Counted from the stretch's first letter, positions 39,621 through 49,139 are shown. The stretch is DNA of 64,000 nt from Pseudoxanthomonas kaohsiungensis (GCF_010211765.1 NZ_PDWO01000005.1:167319-231318); one strand, 5' to 3'. Made by a program: numbers and translations. Notes: generated by a model not told the origin, from the sequence alone.

Positions 39621-39711
39621 ATGGCGGTAGCCGGCAGAATGCCGGCAGAGGCCCGCATGCCCGCCCGCAGGGCGCGCGTGCCTGCCAAACCTGCGAGGGC
39701 GGACCGAAGCG

Positions 39712-40719
39712 ATGCGACTGATCCAGCTGCTGGACGGGGACGGGGCGACCCGGGTCGGCGAGGTCGACGCCGGCGGCGCGCAGGTGCGCCTGCTCGAAGG
39801 CCCGGCGAGCATGCACGCCCTGGCGACGGCCGCGATCGACGCCGGACGCAGCCTCGATGCGGAAGTAGCCACGCTTCCCGGCGACACCCGGCTCGATTAC
39901 GCCGCGCTGCTGCGCGAGGGGCGCGTGCTGGTGCCCTTGCACCACCCCGATCCGGCGCACTGCCGGGTCACCGGCACCGGCCTGACCCACCTGGGCAGCG
40001 CCGCGGCCCGCGACGCCATGCACCAGAACCTGCAGCAGCAGGCACAGGCCGGCACCCTCACCGACTCCATGCGCATGTTCCAGTGGGGCGTGGAAGGCGG
40101 GATCCCGGCGGCCGGCGAAGCGGGTGCGCAGCCGGAGTGGTTCTACAAGGGCGATGGCGGCATCGTGGTCGCGCCCGGGGCGCCGCTGCCGTCGCCGGAT
40201 TTCGCCCTGGACGGCGGCGAGGAACCGGAGCTGGTCGGGCTGTACCTGATCGGCCCGGACGGCACGCCGCACCGGCTCGGATTCGCCATCGGCAACGAGT
40301 TCTCCGACCACGTCACCGAACGCCAGAACTACCTCTACCTGGCCCATTCCAAGCTGCGCGCCTGCGCGGTCGGTCCGGAGCTGCGCACCGGCCCGCTGCC
40401 GCGCGACCTGCGCGGCACCAGCCGGATCCGCCGCGGCGACGCGGTGCTGTGGGAGAAGCCCTTCCTCACCGGCGAGGCGAACATGTGCCATTCGCTGGCC
40501 AACCTCGAATACCACCACTTCAAGTACGCGGCCCATCGCCGTCCGGGCGACGTGCACCTGCATTTCTTCGGCACCGCCACCTTGAGCTTCGCCGACGGCG
40601 TGCGCGCCGAGCCCGGCGACGTGTTCGAGGTCGACCTGCCCGAGCTGGGCGCGCCACTGGCCAATCCGTTGCGCACCGTCGCCGCCGGCTTCGCCCCCGG
40701 CGGGGTCCGCAGCCTGTAG
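39712..40719 (+). CDS. FAH-fold AraD1/GguC family protein, probable 2-dehydro-3-deoxy-L-arabinonate dehydratase
   Basis: Member of the fumarylacetoacetate hydrolase superfamily, expected to turn 2-dehydro-3-deoxy-L-arabinonate into 2-oxoglutarate semialdehyde. The 335 residues include TGTGLTHLGSAAARDAMH, QWGVEGG and PEWFYKGDG, specific to the AraD1/GguC group. The metal-binding pattern (VVAPGAPLPSP, GNEFSDHVTERQNYLYLAHSKLR in part) and GEANMCHSLANLEYHHFKY are also present. First gene of the operon leading into the ABC importer. Its role here comes from context; enzyme activity of GguC proteins is less well established than for the DHDPS-type enzyme. Confidence 0.82.
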   Translation: MRLIQLLDGDGATRVGEVDAGGAQVRLLEGPASMHALATAAIDAGRSLDAEVATLPGDTRLDYAALLREGRVLVPLHHPDPAHCRVTGTGLTHLGSAAARDAMHQNLQQQAQAGTLTDSMRMFQWGVEGGIPAAGEAGAQPEWFYKGDGGIVVAPGAPLPSPDFALDGGEEPELVGLYLIGPDGTPHRLGFAIGNEFSDHVTERQNYLYLAHSKLRACAVGPELRTGPLPRDLRGTSRIRRGDAVLWEKPFLTGEANMCHSLANLEYHHFKYAAHRRPGDVHLHFFGTATLSFADGVRAEPGDVFEVDLPELGAPLANPLRTVAAGFAPGGVRSL

Positions 40720-40773
40720 GGTGGCGCAGGCAGTCGCCGCCCGTGGGCGGACCATGATCCAGGGAGCATTACC

Positions 40774-42213
40774 GTGAGCGAACAGCGTTTCAGCAGCTAC
40801 ATCGCCGGCCAGTGGGTCGAAGGCGACGGCAGCCATGCCGACGAGAACCCGGCCGACCTGGCCAGCCCAGTCGGCGGCTACGGCGTGCTCGACGCCGCGC
40901 GCACCGCGCAGGCGGTCGATGCCGCTGCCACCGCCTTGCCGAAGTGGTCCTTCACCACCCCGCAGCAGCGCGCCGACGTGCTCGACTTCGTCGGCAGCGA
41001 GATCCTGGCGCGCAAGGCGGAGCTGGGCCGGCTGCTGGCGATGGAGGAGGGCAAGACCCTGGCCGAGAGCATCGGCGAGGCCGCCCGCGCCGGGCAGATC
41101 TTCAAGTTCTTCGCCGGCGAGGCGTTGCGCATCCCCGGCGAGAAGCTGGCCTCGACCCGCCCCGGCGTCGACGTGGAGATCACCCGCGAACCCGTGGGTA
41201 CGGTCGGCATCATCGCGCCGTGGAATTTCCCGCTGGCGATCCCCGCCTGGAAGATCGCCCCGGCGCTGGCCTATGGCAACACGGTGGTGTTCAAGCCGGC
41301 CGAGATCGTGCCGGGCTGCGCCTGGGCGATCGCCGAAATCCTCTCGCGCGCCGGGCTGCCCGACGGCGTGTTCAACATGGTCCTCGGCAGCGGCCGGGTG
41401 GTCGGCCAGGCGCTGGTGGAACATCCGCGCCTGGACGCGCTGACCTTCACCGGCTCGGTGCCGACCGGCCACGCGCTGCTGAAACAGGCCGCCGCGCGCG
41501 CGCTCAAGGTGCAGATGGAGATGGGCGGCAAGAACCCGCTGGTGGTGCTCGCCGACGCCGACCTGGACCAGGCGGTGGAGTGCGCGGTCAACGGCGCCTA
41601 CTTCTCCACCGGCCAGCGCTGCACCGCCTCGAGCCGGCTGATCGTGGAAAGCGCGGTCTATGACGAGTTCGTGGCGAAGGTGCAGGCGCGCCTGGCCAGG
41701 ATCAAGGTCGGCGATCCGCTGGAACAGGGCGTGGACATCGGCCCGGTCGCCAGCGGCGCTCAGTTGCAGACCGACCTGTCGTACATCCAGGCCGGCCACG
41801 ACGACGGTGCCGAGCTGCTCGCCGGCGGCGGGCGCGTGGAATGGAAGACCCAGGGCCACTTCCTGGCGCCGACGCTGTTCGCGGCCAAGCCCTCGGACCG
41901 GATCGCGCGCGAGGAGATCTTCGGCCCGGTGGCCGCGCTGCTGCGCGCCGACGACTACGAGCAGGCGCTGGCGCTGGCCAACGACACCGAATTCGGCCTG
42001 TGCGCGGGCATCTGCACCACCTCGCTGAAGCACGCCACGCATTTCAAGCGGCATGCCCAGGCGGGCATGGTGATGGTCAACCTGCCGACCGCGGGCGTGG
42101 ATCCGCACGTGCCGTTCGGCGGGCGCAAGGCATCCAGTTACGGTCCGCGCGAGCAGGGTCGCTACGCGGTGGAGTTCTACACGACGGTCAAGACCGCCTA
42201 CACCGCGGCCTGA
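40774..42213 (+). CDS. Aldehyde dehydrogenase, probable 2-oxoglutarate semialdehyde dehydrogenase
   Basis: NAD(P)-dependent aldehyde dehydrogenase of 479 residues, expected to complete the oxidative pentose path by forming 2-oxoglutarate. Key blocks: PWNFPLAIPAWKIAPAL, FTGSVPTGHALL, the general-base Glu in QMEMGGKNPLVVL, the nucleophile Cys in FSTGQRCTASSR, and EEIFGPVAAL. Sequence style is that of succinate-semialdehyde/KGSA dehydrogenases. GTG start with GGGAG about eight bases upstream, 54 bases after the FAH-fold gene. Confidence 0.88.
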   Translation: MSEQRFSSYIAGQWVEGDGSHADENPADLASPVGGYGVLDAARTAQAVDAAATALPKWSFTTPQQRADVLDFVGSEILARKAELGRLLAMEEGKTLAESIGEAARAGQIFKFFAGEALRIPGEKLASTRPGVDVEITREPVGTVGIIAPWNFPLAIPAWKIAPALAYGNTVVFKPAEIVPGCAWAIAEILSRAGLPDGVFNMVLGSGRVVGQALVEHPRLDALTFTGSVPTGHALLKQAAARALKVQMEMGGKNPLVVLADADLDQAVECAVNGAYFSTGQRCTASSRLIVESAVYDEFVAKVQARLARIKVGDPLEQGVDIGPVASGAQLQTDLSYIQAGHDDGAELLAGGGRVEWKTQGHFLAPTLFAAKPSDRIAREEIFGPVAALLRADDYEQALALANDTEFGLCAGICTTSLKHATHFKRHAQAGMVMVNLPTAGVDPHVPFGGRKASSYGPREQGRYAVEFYTTVKTAYTAA

Positions 42214-42309
42214 CCGCCGCCACGTCCGCGGCCGCGCGCTGGAGGGCGCGCGGCATCCGCCGGGGCGGCCCCTGGCCGCGGAACCACCATATGCATCGAG
42301 GGAGGAGCG

Positions 42310-43287
42310 ATGAACAAGGGTTTGAAGCTGGCGGCGGCAGTGCTGTGCGCGGCGGTGCTGGGCGCCTGCGGCAAGGGCGACGGTGGGGCGGCGGCCGGGG
42401 ATGGCGCGATCACGGTCGGCTTCAGCCAGGTGGGGGCCGAGAGCGAGTGGCGCACCGCCAACACCCGCTCGGTGAAGGAGGCGCTGGCCGCGCCGGAATT
42501 CAACCTCAAGTTCTCCGACGCGCAGCAGAAGCAGGAGAACCAGATCAAGGCGCTGCGCTCGTTCATCGCCCAGGGCGTGGACGTGATCGCGTTCTCGCCG
42601 GTGGTGGAGTCGGGCTGGGAGACGGTGCTGCGCGAAGCCAAGGCCGCCGGCATCCCGGTGGTGCTGACCGACCGTGCCGTGGCCGTCTCGGACGAGTCGC
42701 TGTACGCCACCTTCATCGGTTCGGACTTCGTCGAGGAGGGCCGCAAGGCCGCGCGCTGGCTGATCGAGGACAGCGAAGGCCAGGCCGGGCCGGTCCGCGT
42801 CGTCGAGCTGCAGGGCACGGTCGGCTCGGCCCCGGCAAACGACCGCATGAAGGGCTTCAAGGAAATCCTCGGCCAGGACCCGCGCTTCACCATCGTCCGC
42901 TCGCAGAGCGGCGACTTCACCCGGGCCAAGGGCAAGGAAGTGATGGAGGCGTTCCTCAAGGCCGAGGGCCCCGGTGGCATCGACGTGCTGTTCGCGCACA
43001 ACGACGACATGGCCATCGGCGCGATCCAGGCGATCGAAGCCGCCGGACTCAAGCCGGGCGAGGACATCCGCATCGTATCGATCGATGGCGTGCGCGGCGC
43101 GTTCGAGGCGATGAAGGCCGGCAAGCTCAACGCCACGATCGAATGCAACCCGCTGCTGGGCCCGCAGCTGGCCGACCTCGTGCGCGACGTGCATGCGGGA
43201 CGGCCGGTGCCGCGCCGGGTCGAGGTGGAGGAGGGTGTGTTCACCCGCGAGCAGGCGGCCGCCGAGCTGCCGCGCCGCAAGTACTGA
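42310..43287 (+). CDS. ytfQ: YtfQ-like sugar ABC transporter substrate-binding lipoprotein
   Basis: Periplasmic binding protein of the galactofuranose-type importer. Long stretches match E. coli YtfQ: TVGFSQVGAESEWR, DAQQKQENQIKALRSF, VVELQGTVGS, RSQSGDFTRAKGKEVMEAF, AHNDDMAIGAIQAIEAAGLK. At the N-terminus a lipobox (LGAC, Cys near 20) makes it a membrane-tethered lipoprotein, whereas the E. coli protein is free. In E. coli YtfQ binds D-galactofuranose; the arabinofuranosidases here make L-arabinofuranose a likely alternative ligand (inference). 325 residues; GGGAGGAG precedes the ATG. Confidence 0.9.
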   Translation: MNKGLKLAAAVLCAAVLGACGKGDGGAAAGDGAITVGFSQVGAESEWRTANTRSVKEALAAPEFNLKFSDAQQKQENQIKALRSFIAQGVDVIAFSPVVESGWETVLREAKAAGIPVVLTDRAVAVSDESLYATFIGSDFVEEGRKAARWLIEDSEGQAGPVRVVELQGTVGSAPANDRMKGFKEILGQDPRFTIVRSQSGDFTRAKGKEVMEAFLKAEGPGGIDVLFAHNDDMAIGAIQAIEAAGLKPGEDIRIVSIDGVRGAFEAMKAGKLNATIECNPLLGPQLADLVRDVHAGRPVPRRVEVEEGVFTREQAAAELPRRKY

Positions 43288-43351
43288 GCGTCGTGATGGC
43301 GATCGCGGCCCCGCGGTGTCGGTTTCGCGCGCTGGCGCCAGGCGTTCGCGC

Positions 43352-44875
43352 ATGAGCGCGGTGGTGCTCGAGGCCACCGGCCTGCGCAAGCGCTTCGGCG
43401 CGACGGTGGCCCTGGATGGTGCGGGGCTGTCGCTGCGTGCCGGCGAAATCCATGCGTTGATGGGCCAGAACGGCGCCGGCAAGTCGACCTTGATCAAGCT
43501 GCTCACCGGCGTGGAAGCGCCGGATGCGGGCACGATCACCCTCGACGGGCGCACGATCGCGCCGGCCACGCCGCTGGATGCGCAGCGCGAGGGCATCAGC
43601 ACCGTCTACCAGGAAGTGAACCTGTGCCCGAACCTGTCGGTGGCCGAGAACCTGTTCGCCGGCCGTTACCCGCGCGGGCGCCTGGGCCTGGTCGACTGGA
43701 GGCAGGTGCGCGCCGGCGCGCGCGCACTGCTGCGCGAACTGCACCTGGACATCGATGTCGACCGGCCGTTGTCGGGTTATCCGGTGGCGGTGCAGCAGAT
43801 GGTGGCGATCGCGCGCGCGCTGGGCGTGTCGGCGCGGGTGCTGGTGCTGGACGAGCCCACCTCCAGCCTGGACGAGGGCGAGGTGCGCGAGCTGTTCGCG
43901 GTGATGCGCCGGCTGCGCGAACGCGGCATGGCGATCCTGTTCGTCACCCATTTCCTGGACCAGGTCTACGCGGTGTCGGACCGGATCACGGTACTGCGCA
44001 ACGGCGGCCTGGTGGGCGAGTTCCTGCCGGCGCAGCTGCCGCATGCCGCCCTGGTCACGGCGATGGTCGGGCGCGAGGTCGGGATGGCCGCGGGCCGCGA
44101 CCCGGGCGGTGCCGGCGCCGGCGAAGGCGCGGTGCTGGTGGAAGCGCGCGGACTGGCGCGGCGCGGCAGCCTGCGGCCGGTGGACCTGCAACTGAGGGCA
44201 GGCGAGGTGCTGGCGCTGGGCGGGCTGCTGGGTTCGGGCCGGACCGAGCTGGCGCGGCTGCTGTTCGGCCTCGACCGCGCCGACCAGGGCCGGCTGAGCA
44301 TCGACGACGCGCCGGTCGACCTGCGCCATCCGGCCGAAGCGGTGGCGCACGGCCTGGCGCTGTGCCCGGAAGAGCGCAAGACCGAGGGCATCGTCGCGGG
44401 ACTGTCGGTGCGCGAGAACATCGTGCTGGCGCTGCAGGCGCGGCTCGGCTGGCGGCGCGCGCTGGCTACGTCGCGGCAACGCGAACTGGCGCAGCGCTTC
44501 GTCGCCCTGCTCGGCATCAAGGCCGGCGACATCGAGGCCGCCGCCGGCACCCTGTCCGGCGGCAACCAGCAGAAGGTGGTGCTGGCGCGCTGGCTGGCCA
44601 CCGCGCCGCGGCTGCTGATCCTGGATGAACCCACCCGCGGCATCGACATCGCCGCCAAGCAGGAAATCATGGGCGAAGTGGTGCGGCTGGCGCGGGAGGG
44701 GATGGCGGTGCTGTTCATTTCCGCCGAGATCGAGGAGCTGACCCGCCTGGGCGATCGCATCGCGGTGATGCGCGATCGCCACCTGGCCGGCGAACTGCCT
44801 GGCGGCAGCAGCGGAGCGCAGGTGCTGGCGCTGATCGCCGGTGAAGCCGGAACCGGGGTGGAGGGCCGCGCATGA
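43352..44875 (+). CDS. ytfR: YtfR-like sugar ABC transporter ATP-binding protein
   Basis: Tandem two-domain ATPase (507 residues) powering the furanose-type sugar importer. Domain one has Walker A GQNGAGKST, the Q-loop VYQEVN and Walker B VLVLDEPTS. Its signature motif is degenerate (LSGYPVAVQQ). Domain two has an altered Walker A (GLLGSGRTE), an intact signature LSGGNQQK and Walker B LLILDEPTRGID, the normal asymmetry of sugar importers. ATG 43352 follows 64 bases after ytfQ; its stop overlaps the first permease start (ATGA). Confidence 0.92.
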   Translation: MSAVVLEATGLRKRFGATVALDGAGLSLRAGEIHALMGQNGAGKSTLIKLLTGVEAPDAGTITLDGRTIAPATPLDAQREGISTVYQEVNLCPNLSVAENLFAGRYPRGRLGLVDWRQVRAGARALLRELHLDIDVDRPLSGYPVAVQQMVAIARALGVSARVLVLDEPTSSLDEGEVRELFAVMRRLRERGMAILFVTHFLDQVYAVSDRITVLRNGGLVGEFLPAQLPHAALVTAMVGREVGMAAGRDPGGAGAGEGAVLVEARGLARRGSLRPVDLQLRAGEVLALGGLLGSGRTELARLLFGLDRADQGRLSIDDAPVDLRHPAEAVAHGLALCPEERKTEGIVAGLSVRENIVLALQARLGWRRALATSRQRELAQRFVALLGIKAGDIEAAAGTLSGGNQQKVVLARWLATAPRLLILDEPTRGIDIAAKQEIMGEVVRLAREGMAVLFISAEIEELTRLGDRIAVMRDRHLAGELPGGSSGAQVLALIAGEAGTGVEGRA

Positions 44876-45927
44876 GCGCGGATGGCGCGACGCGGCGCGT
44901 GCTGCGATGGTCGCTGGCGCATCCGCTGTTCTGGCCGTTGCTGGCGCTGGGCCTGCTGCTGCTGGGCAACGGCCTGTTCAACCCGGGCTTCCTGGCGTTG
45001 CAGTGGCGCGACGGGCACCTGTACGGCAACCTGGTCGACATCGCCAATCGCGCCGCGCCGCTGGTGCTGGTGTCGCTGGGCATGACCCTGGTGATCGCCG
45101 TGCGCGGCCTGGACATCTCCGTCGGTGCGGTGCTGGCGATCGCGGCCACGGTCGCCGCCTGGACGATCGCGCGCACCCAGGCCGCCGGCGCCGAGGGCCT
45201 GCTGCCGCTGTTCGCCGCGATCGCCGCGGCGCTGGCCGCCGCGGCCGCATGCGGGCTCTGGAACGGACTGCTGGTGGTCAAGCTGGGGTTGCAGCCGATC
45301 ATCGCCACGCTGGTGCTGATGGTGGCCGGCCGCGGCATCGCCCAGCTGCTCAGCGATGGCCAGATCCTGACCATCTACTACGAACCGTTCGCCTTCCTCG
45401 GCAACGGCTTCCTGTTCGGGCTGCCGTTCTCGCTGTTCATGGTCGCGCTGGTGTTCGTGGGCCTGAAGCTGCTGCTGGAGCGCAGTGCGCTGGGCCTGTT
45501 CGTGCGCGCGATCGGCCACAACCCGGTCGCCGCGCACGTGGCCGGGGTGCGCGCCCGCGCCATCACCTGGGCGGCCTACGTGTTCTGTGGCTTCAGCGCG
45601 GGGTTGGCCGGGCTGCTGGTCAGTTCCAACGTCGCCAGCGCCGATGCCAACAATGCCGGCCAACTGCTCGAGCTCGACGCGATCCTGGCGGTCAGCCTCG
45701 GCGGCACCGCCCTGGCCGGCGGCCGCTTCAGCCTCGCCGGCAGCCTGGTCGGCGCGCTGATCATCCAGGCCCTGACCACGACCATCTATGCGATCGGCGT
45801 GCCGCCGCAGGTGAACCTGGTGGTCAAGGCCCTGCTGGTGCTGGTGGTGCTGCTGCTGCAGTCGCCGGCGTTCCGCGCGCAGCTGCGCGCGCGCGCGCGC
45901 CTGGCCGGGCATGGAGGCGGCGCATGA
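44872..45927 (+). CDS. ytfT: YtfT-like sugar ABC transporter permease
   Basis: Inner-membrane permease of 351 residues, BPD_transp_2 family, with about nine hydrophobic segments (PLFWPLLALGLLLLGNG; VLVSLGMTLVIAVRGLDISVGAV; LVVKALLVLVVLLLQS). The conserved cytoplasmic loop AIGHNPVAAHVAGV contacts the ATPase. It overlaps ytfR upstream and yjfF downstream by 4 bases each, so the three are tightly coupled. It pairs with the other permease as a heterodimer, as in E. coli YtfT/YjfF. Confidence 0.9.
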   Translation: MSADGATRRVLRWSLAHPLFWPLLALGLLLLGNGLFNPGFLALQWRDGHLYGNLVDIANRAAPLVLVSLGMTLVIAVRGLDISVGAVLAIAATVAAWTIARTQAAGAEGLLPLFAAIAAALAAAAACGLWNGLLVVKLGLQPIIATLVLMVAGRGIAQLLSDGQILTIYYEPFAFLGNGFLFGLPFSLFMVALVFVGLKLLLERSALGLFVRAIGHNPVAAHVAGVRARAITWAAYVFCGFSAGLAGLLVSSNVASADANNAGQLLELDAILAVSLGGTALAGGRFSLAGSLVGALIIQALTTTIYAIGVPPQVNLVVKALLVLVVLLLQSPAFRAQLRARARLAGHGGGA

Positions 45928-46934
45928 GCGCGGTACCGGTTCGCGCCGGATGGCTGCCGCGGCTTTGGCGCGACCCGCGCCACGTGTCGCTGGCGGTGAC
46001 GGTGGCGCTGTTCGTGGCGATGTCGGTCGCCGGCGGCGTGCTGTACGACGGCTTCCTGTCGCCGCAGGTGTTCCTGAACCTGCTGATCGACAATGCCTTC
46101 CTGCTGATCGTCGCGGTGGGAATGACCTTCGTGATCCTGACCGGCGGGATCGACCTGTCGGTGGGGGCGGTGGTCGCCTTCAGCACGGTGCTGCTGGCCA
46201 GCCTGGTGCAGCACCACGGCTGGCATCCGCTGGCGGCGATCGCGCTGGTGCTGGCGCTGGGTACGGCTTTCGGCGCGGCGATGGGCGTGATGATCCAGCG
46301 CTACCGGCTGCCGCCGTTCGTGGTCACCCTGGCCGGCATGTTCCTGGCCCGCGGCGCGGCCACGCTGGTGAGCGTGGAGTCGATCGGCATCGACCATGCC
46401 TTCCACGTGGCCCTGGCCAACCTGCGGATTCCGCTCGGTGGCGGCGCCTCGCTCTCGTTCGGCGCACTCGTCGCGCTGCTGGTCGTGGCCGGCGGCGCGG
46501 TCCTGGCCGGCATGACCCGGTTCGGTCGCGCCGTGTACGCGATCGGCGGCAGCGAGCAATCGGCCGCGCTGATGGGTTTGCCGGTGGCCGCCACGCTGGT
46601 GCGGGTCTATGCCTTGAGCGGCTTCTGCTCGGCCCTGGCCGGCGTGGTCTACACCTTCTACATGCTCAGCGGCTACAGCCTGCATGGCAACGGCCTGGAA
46701 CTGGACGCGATCGCCGCGGTGGTGATCGGCGGCACCCTGCTGGCCGGCGGCAGCGGCTACATGCTGGGCACCCTGGTCGGCGTGCTGGTGCTGGGCCTGA
46801 TCCAGACCCTGATCGTATTCGACGGCAGCCTCAGCTCGTGGTGGACGCGCATCGCGATCGGCGCGCTGCTGCTCGTGTTCTGCGTGCTGCAGCGGCTGCT
46901 GCTTCGCACATCGCAGCGACGGCAGGCCGGATGA
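45924..46934 (+). CDS. yjfF: YjfF-like sugar ABC transporter permease
   Basis: Second permease (336 residues; 331 in E. coli YjfF) of the furanose-type importer. It has the family blocks NAFLLIVAVGMTFVILTGG, IDLSVGAVVAFSTVLLAS and GRAVYAIGGSEQSAALMGLP. Hydrophobic segments are regularly spaced to the C-terminus (GALLLVFCVLQRLLLR). ATG overlaps the ytfT stop; its own stop overlaps the GH43 start, which ties that hydrolase directly to the transporter. Confidence 0.9.
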   Translation: MSAVPVRAGWLPRLWRDPRHVSLAVTVALFVAMSVAGGVLYDGFLSPQVFLNLLIDNAFLLIVAVGMTFVILTGGIDLSVGAVVAFSTVLLASLVQHHGWHPLAAIALVLALGTAFGAAMGVMIQRYRLPPFVVTLAGMFLARGAATLVSVESIGIDHAFHVALANLRIPLGGGASLSFGALVALLVVAGGAVLAGMTRFGRAVYAIGGSEQSAALMGLPVAATLVRVYALSGFCSALAGVVYTFYMLSGYSLHGNGLELDAIAAVVIGGTLLAGGSGYMLGTLVGVLVLGLIQTLIVFDGSLSSWWTRIAIGALLLVFCVLQRLLLRTSQRRQAG

Positions 46935-49081
46935 ACGCCCACGCTCCACCGCGCAACGCCACCGGCGCGCCGGCACGGAACCGCTGGCGCGCGAGCCTGC
47001 TCCTGCTGGCCCTGGCGGCCTGCCCGCCGGGCCTGTGGCCGGCGCTGGCCGCGCCCGCGACCACCTGGATGGCCGACAACGGCAATGGGAGCTTCACCAA
47101 CCCGCTCTTCTACGACGAGTTCTCCGACCCCGACCTGATCCGGGTCGGCGACGACTTCTACATGGTCGGGACCACCATGCACGCGGTGCCGGGCCTGCCG
47201 GTGCTGCACTCGCGCGACCTCGTCAACTGGCGCTTCCTGTCGTACGCGATGCCCGGCTTCGGGCCGGGCGACGCGTTCCGCCTCGCCAACGGGCAAGAGA
47301 GCTACGGGCAGGGCATCTGGGCCCCGTGCATCCGCTACCACGACGGCACGTTCTACATCTTCTCCAACATCAACGGCCATGGCGTGCAGGTGTTCACCGC
47401 GCGCGATCCGGCCGGTCCCTGGCAGCACCGCTCGCTCGGCCGCAGCCTGCACGACCTGTCGGTACTGTTCGACGACGACGGCCGCGTGTACGCGGTCTAC
47501 GACTACCAGCAGGTGCGGATGGTCGAGCTGAAGCCGGACCTGAGCGGCGTCGTCGAAGGCAGCGACCGGGTGCTCATTCCCGCCGGCCAGGCGATGGGCG
47601 AAGGCCACCACTTCTACAAGATCGACGGCCGCTACTACATCATCAGCGCCAATTACGCGCCGGTCGGGCGGATGCAGGCGGCGCGTGCGGACCGGGTCGA
47701 GGGCCCTTACGAAACGGTGGTGATCAGCGCCGGCGAAACCATGGGCACCCAGCGCGGCTGGTGGCTGGACAACATCGGCCAGCGCGATCCGGTGCCCACC
47801 GGTGCCACGCCGTTCCGCATGCACAAGCCCGGCGACAATGCGCTGGGCGCGGTCCCGCTGCACCAGGGCGGCATCGTGCAGCTGGCCAACGGCCAGTGGT
47901 GGGGGTTCTCGATGATGGACCTGAAGTCGGTCGGGCGAACGACCTTCCTCTCGCCGGTGACCTGGCACGACGGCTGGCCGTACTTCGGCCTGCCGGGCAA
48001 CCTCGGCCGCTCGCCGCGCACCTGGAGCAAGCCCGATGTCGGCGTGGCGACCACGCCGTCGGCGACCTGGGAGCGCAGCGACGATTTCTCCGCGCCCGCG
48101 CTCAAGCCGCTCTGGCAGTGGAACCACGAGCCGGTGCCGGGCAAGTGGTCGCTCTCTGAGAAGCCCGGCGCGCTGCGCCTGCACAGCCTGCCCGCCGATG
48201 GATTCCTGTGGGCGCGCAACACGTTGACCCAGCGCGCCATCGGTCCCGAATCCTCGGCGACCGTGCAACTGGACGCCTCGGGACTGCGCCCGGGCGATAC
48301 CGCCGGGCTGGGCCTGTTGAACATCCCCGCGGCGTGGATCGGCGTGGTCCGCGAGGAGGCTGGCCCGACCCTGCGCTGGTATGCGCAGGAGGGCGACCGG
48401 CATCTCGACGTGCCATTGCCGGCAGCGCAAGTGCACCTGCGCGCCAGCGCCGATTTCGACGACGATATGGCGCAGCTCGCGTACAGCCTCGATGGCGAGC
48501 GGTTCATCCCGCTCGGCGATCCGCTGCGCACGCCCTACGGCCTGAAGACATTCCAGGGCGTGCGCTATGCGCTGTTCGCGTACAGCGCCACGGGCGCCGC
48601 GGGAGGCCATGCGGATTTCGACAATTTCAGGGTCGAGGAACCGCTGGCCGACCGCTCGCGCAACATTCCCTTCGGCCAGGTGGTGCAGCTGTCGAACCGT
48701 GCGGATGGCAGCCTGGCCTGGGCCAGTCCGCTGGGCATGCTGCACTCCACCCGCGAGGGCGCCGGCGATGAGGGGACGCGCTTCCGCGTCCACGACCGCG
48801 GCCAGGGACGGGTGGCGCTGGAGGTGGTGGATGGCGGCGGCTTCCTGACGGTGGTCGGCGCCGGGCTTGCAGCGGACGTGCGCGTGGCGGCGCACGAGTC
48901 CGCGGACAGCCTGTTCATGTGGCAGGACATGCTGCGCGGCGAAGCCATGCTGCTGTCCTTGCGGACCCATCGCTACCTCGGTTTCTCGCCGGATTCGGGC
49001 GAGCCCTACGCGGCCGACCGGCCGGGCACGCGGCCGGACCGCCGCGACGGGACGGTGCTGGCCTGGCGCGCGGCGCGCTGA
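46931..49081 (+). CDS. Exported GH43 family glycoside hydrolase (arabinofuranosidase/xylosidase type)
   Basis: A 716-residue exported enzyme: long N-region, hydrophobic LLLLALAACPPGLWPALAA, cut before residue 42. The five-blade propeller has the three GH43 acids: Asp in DEFSDPDLIRVGDDFYM (base), Asp in HDLSVLFDDDG (pKa modulator) and Glu in AMGEGHHFYKIDG (acid). A GH43_C2-type beta-sandwich follows, ending near HADFDNFRVEEP. Residues 577-716 form an extra repetitive beta domain resembling a beta-trefoil (fascin/CBM-like), not firmly recognised. It overlaps yjfF by 4 bases and closes the seven-gene arabinose operon. Confidence 0.88.
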   Translation: MNAHAPPRNATGAPARNRWRASLLLLALAACPPGLWPALAAPATTWMADNGNGSFTNPLFYDEFSDPDLIRVGDDFYMVGTTMHAVPGLPVLHSRDLVNWRFLSYAMPGFGPGDAFRLANGQESYGQGIWAPCIRYHDGTFYIFSNINGHGVQVFTARDPAGPWQHRSLGRSLHDLSVLFDDDGRVYAVYDYQQVRMVELKPDLSGVVEGSDRVLIPAGQAMGEGHHFYKIDGRYYIISANYAPVGRMQAARADRVEGPYETVVISAGETMGTQRGWWLDNIGQRDPVPTGATPFRMHKPGDNALGAVPLHQGGIVQLANGQWWGFSMMDLKSVGRTTFLSPVTWHDGWPYFGLPGNLGRSPRTWSKPDVGVATTPSATWERSDDFSAPALKPLWQWNHEPVPGKWSLSEKPGALRLHSLPADGFLWARNTLTQRAIGPESSATVQLDASGLRPGDTAGLGLLNIPAAWIGVVREEAGPTLRWYAQEGDRHLDVPLPAAQVHLRASADFDDDMAQLAYSLDGERFIPLGDPLRTPYGLKTFQGVRYALFAYSATGAAGGHADFDNFRVEEPLADRSRNIPFGQVVQLSNRADGSLAWASPLGMLHSTREGAGDEGTRFRVHDRGQGRVALEVVDGGGFLTVVGAGLAADVRVAAHESADSLFMWQDMLRGEAMLLSLRTHRYLGFSPDSGEPYAADRPGTRPDRRDGTVLAWRAAR

Positions 49082-49133
49082 GCGGTTCAGCGCTTCACGC
49101 GGCGGTGGTTCCGGCGCGCGCGGCGACATTGCC

Positions 49134-49139
49134 TATAAT
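49134..49139 (+). promoter_or_regulatory. -10 element of the sigma factor/kinase pair
   Basis: A consensus TATAAT, rare in DNA this GC-rich, lies 53 bases after the GH43 stop and about 50 before the sigma-factor start. A convincing -35 at 17 bases is absent, so activation by another factor is possible. Confidence 0.5.

Noticed and set aside
38596..43602. Very long minus-strand open frame extending upstream of the LysR gene across the FAH-fold, ALDH and YtfQ genes
   Set aside because: Beyond 39558 the translation is an Arg/Ala/Gly/His-rich mirror of the plus-strand genes, whose families are certain. Long antisense frames are expected at this GC level.
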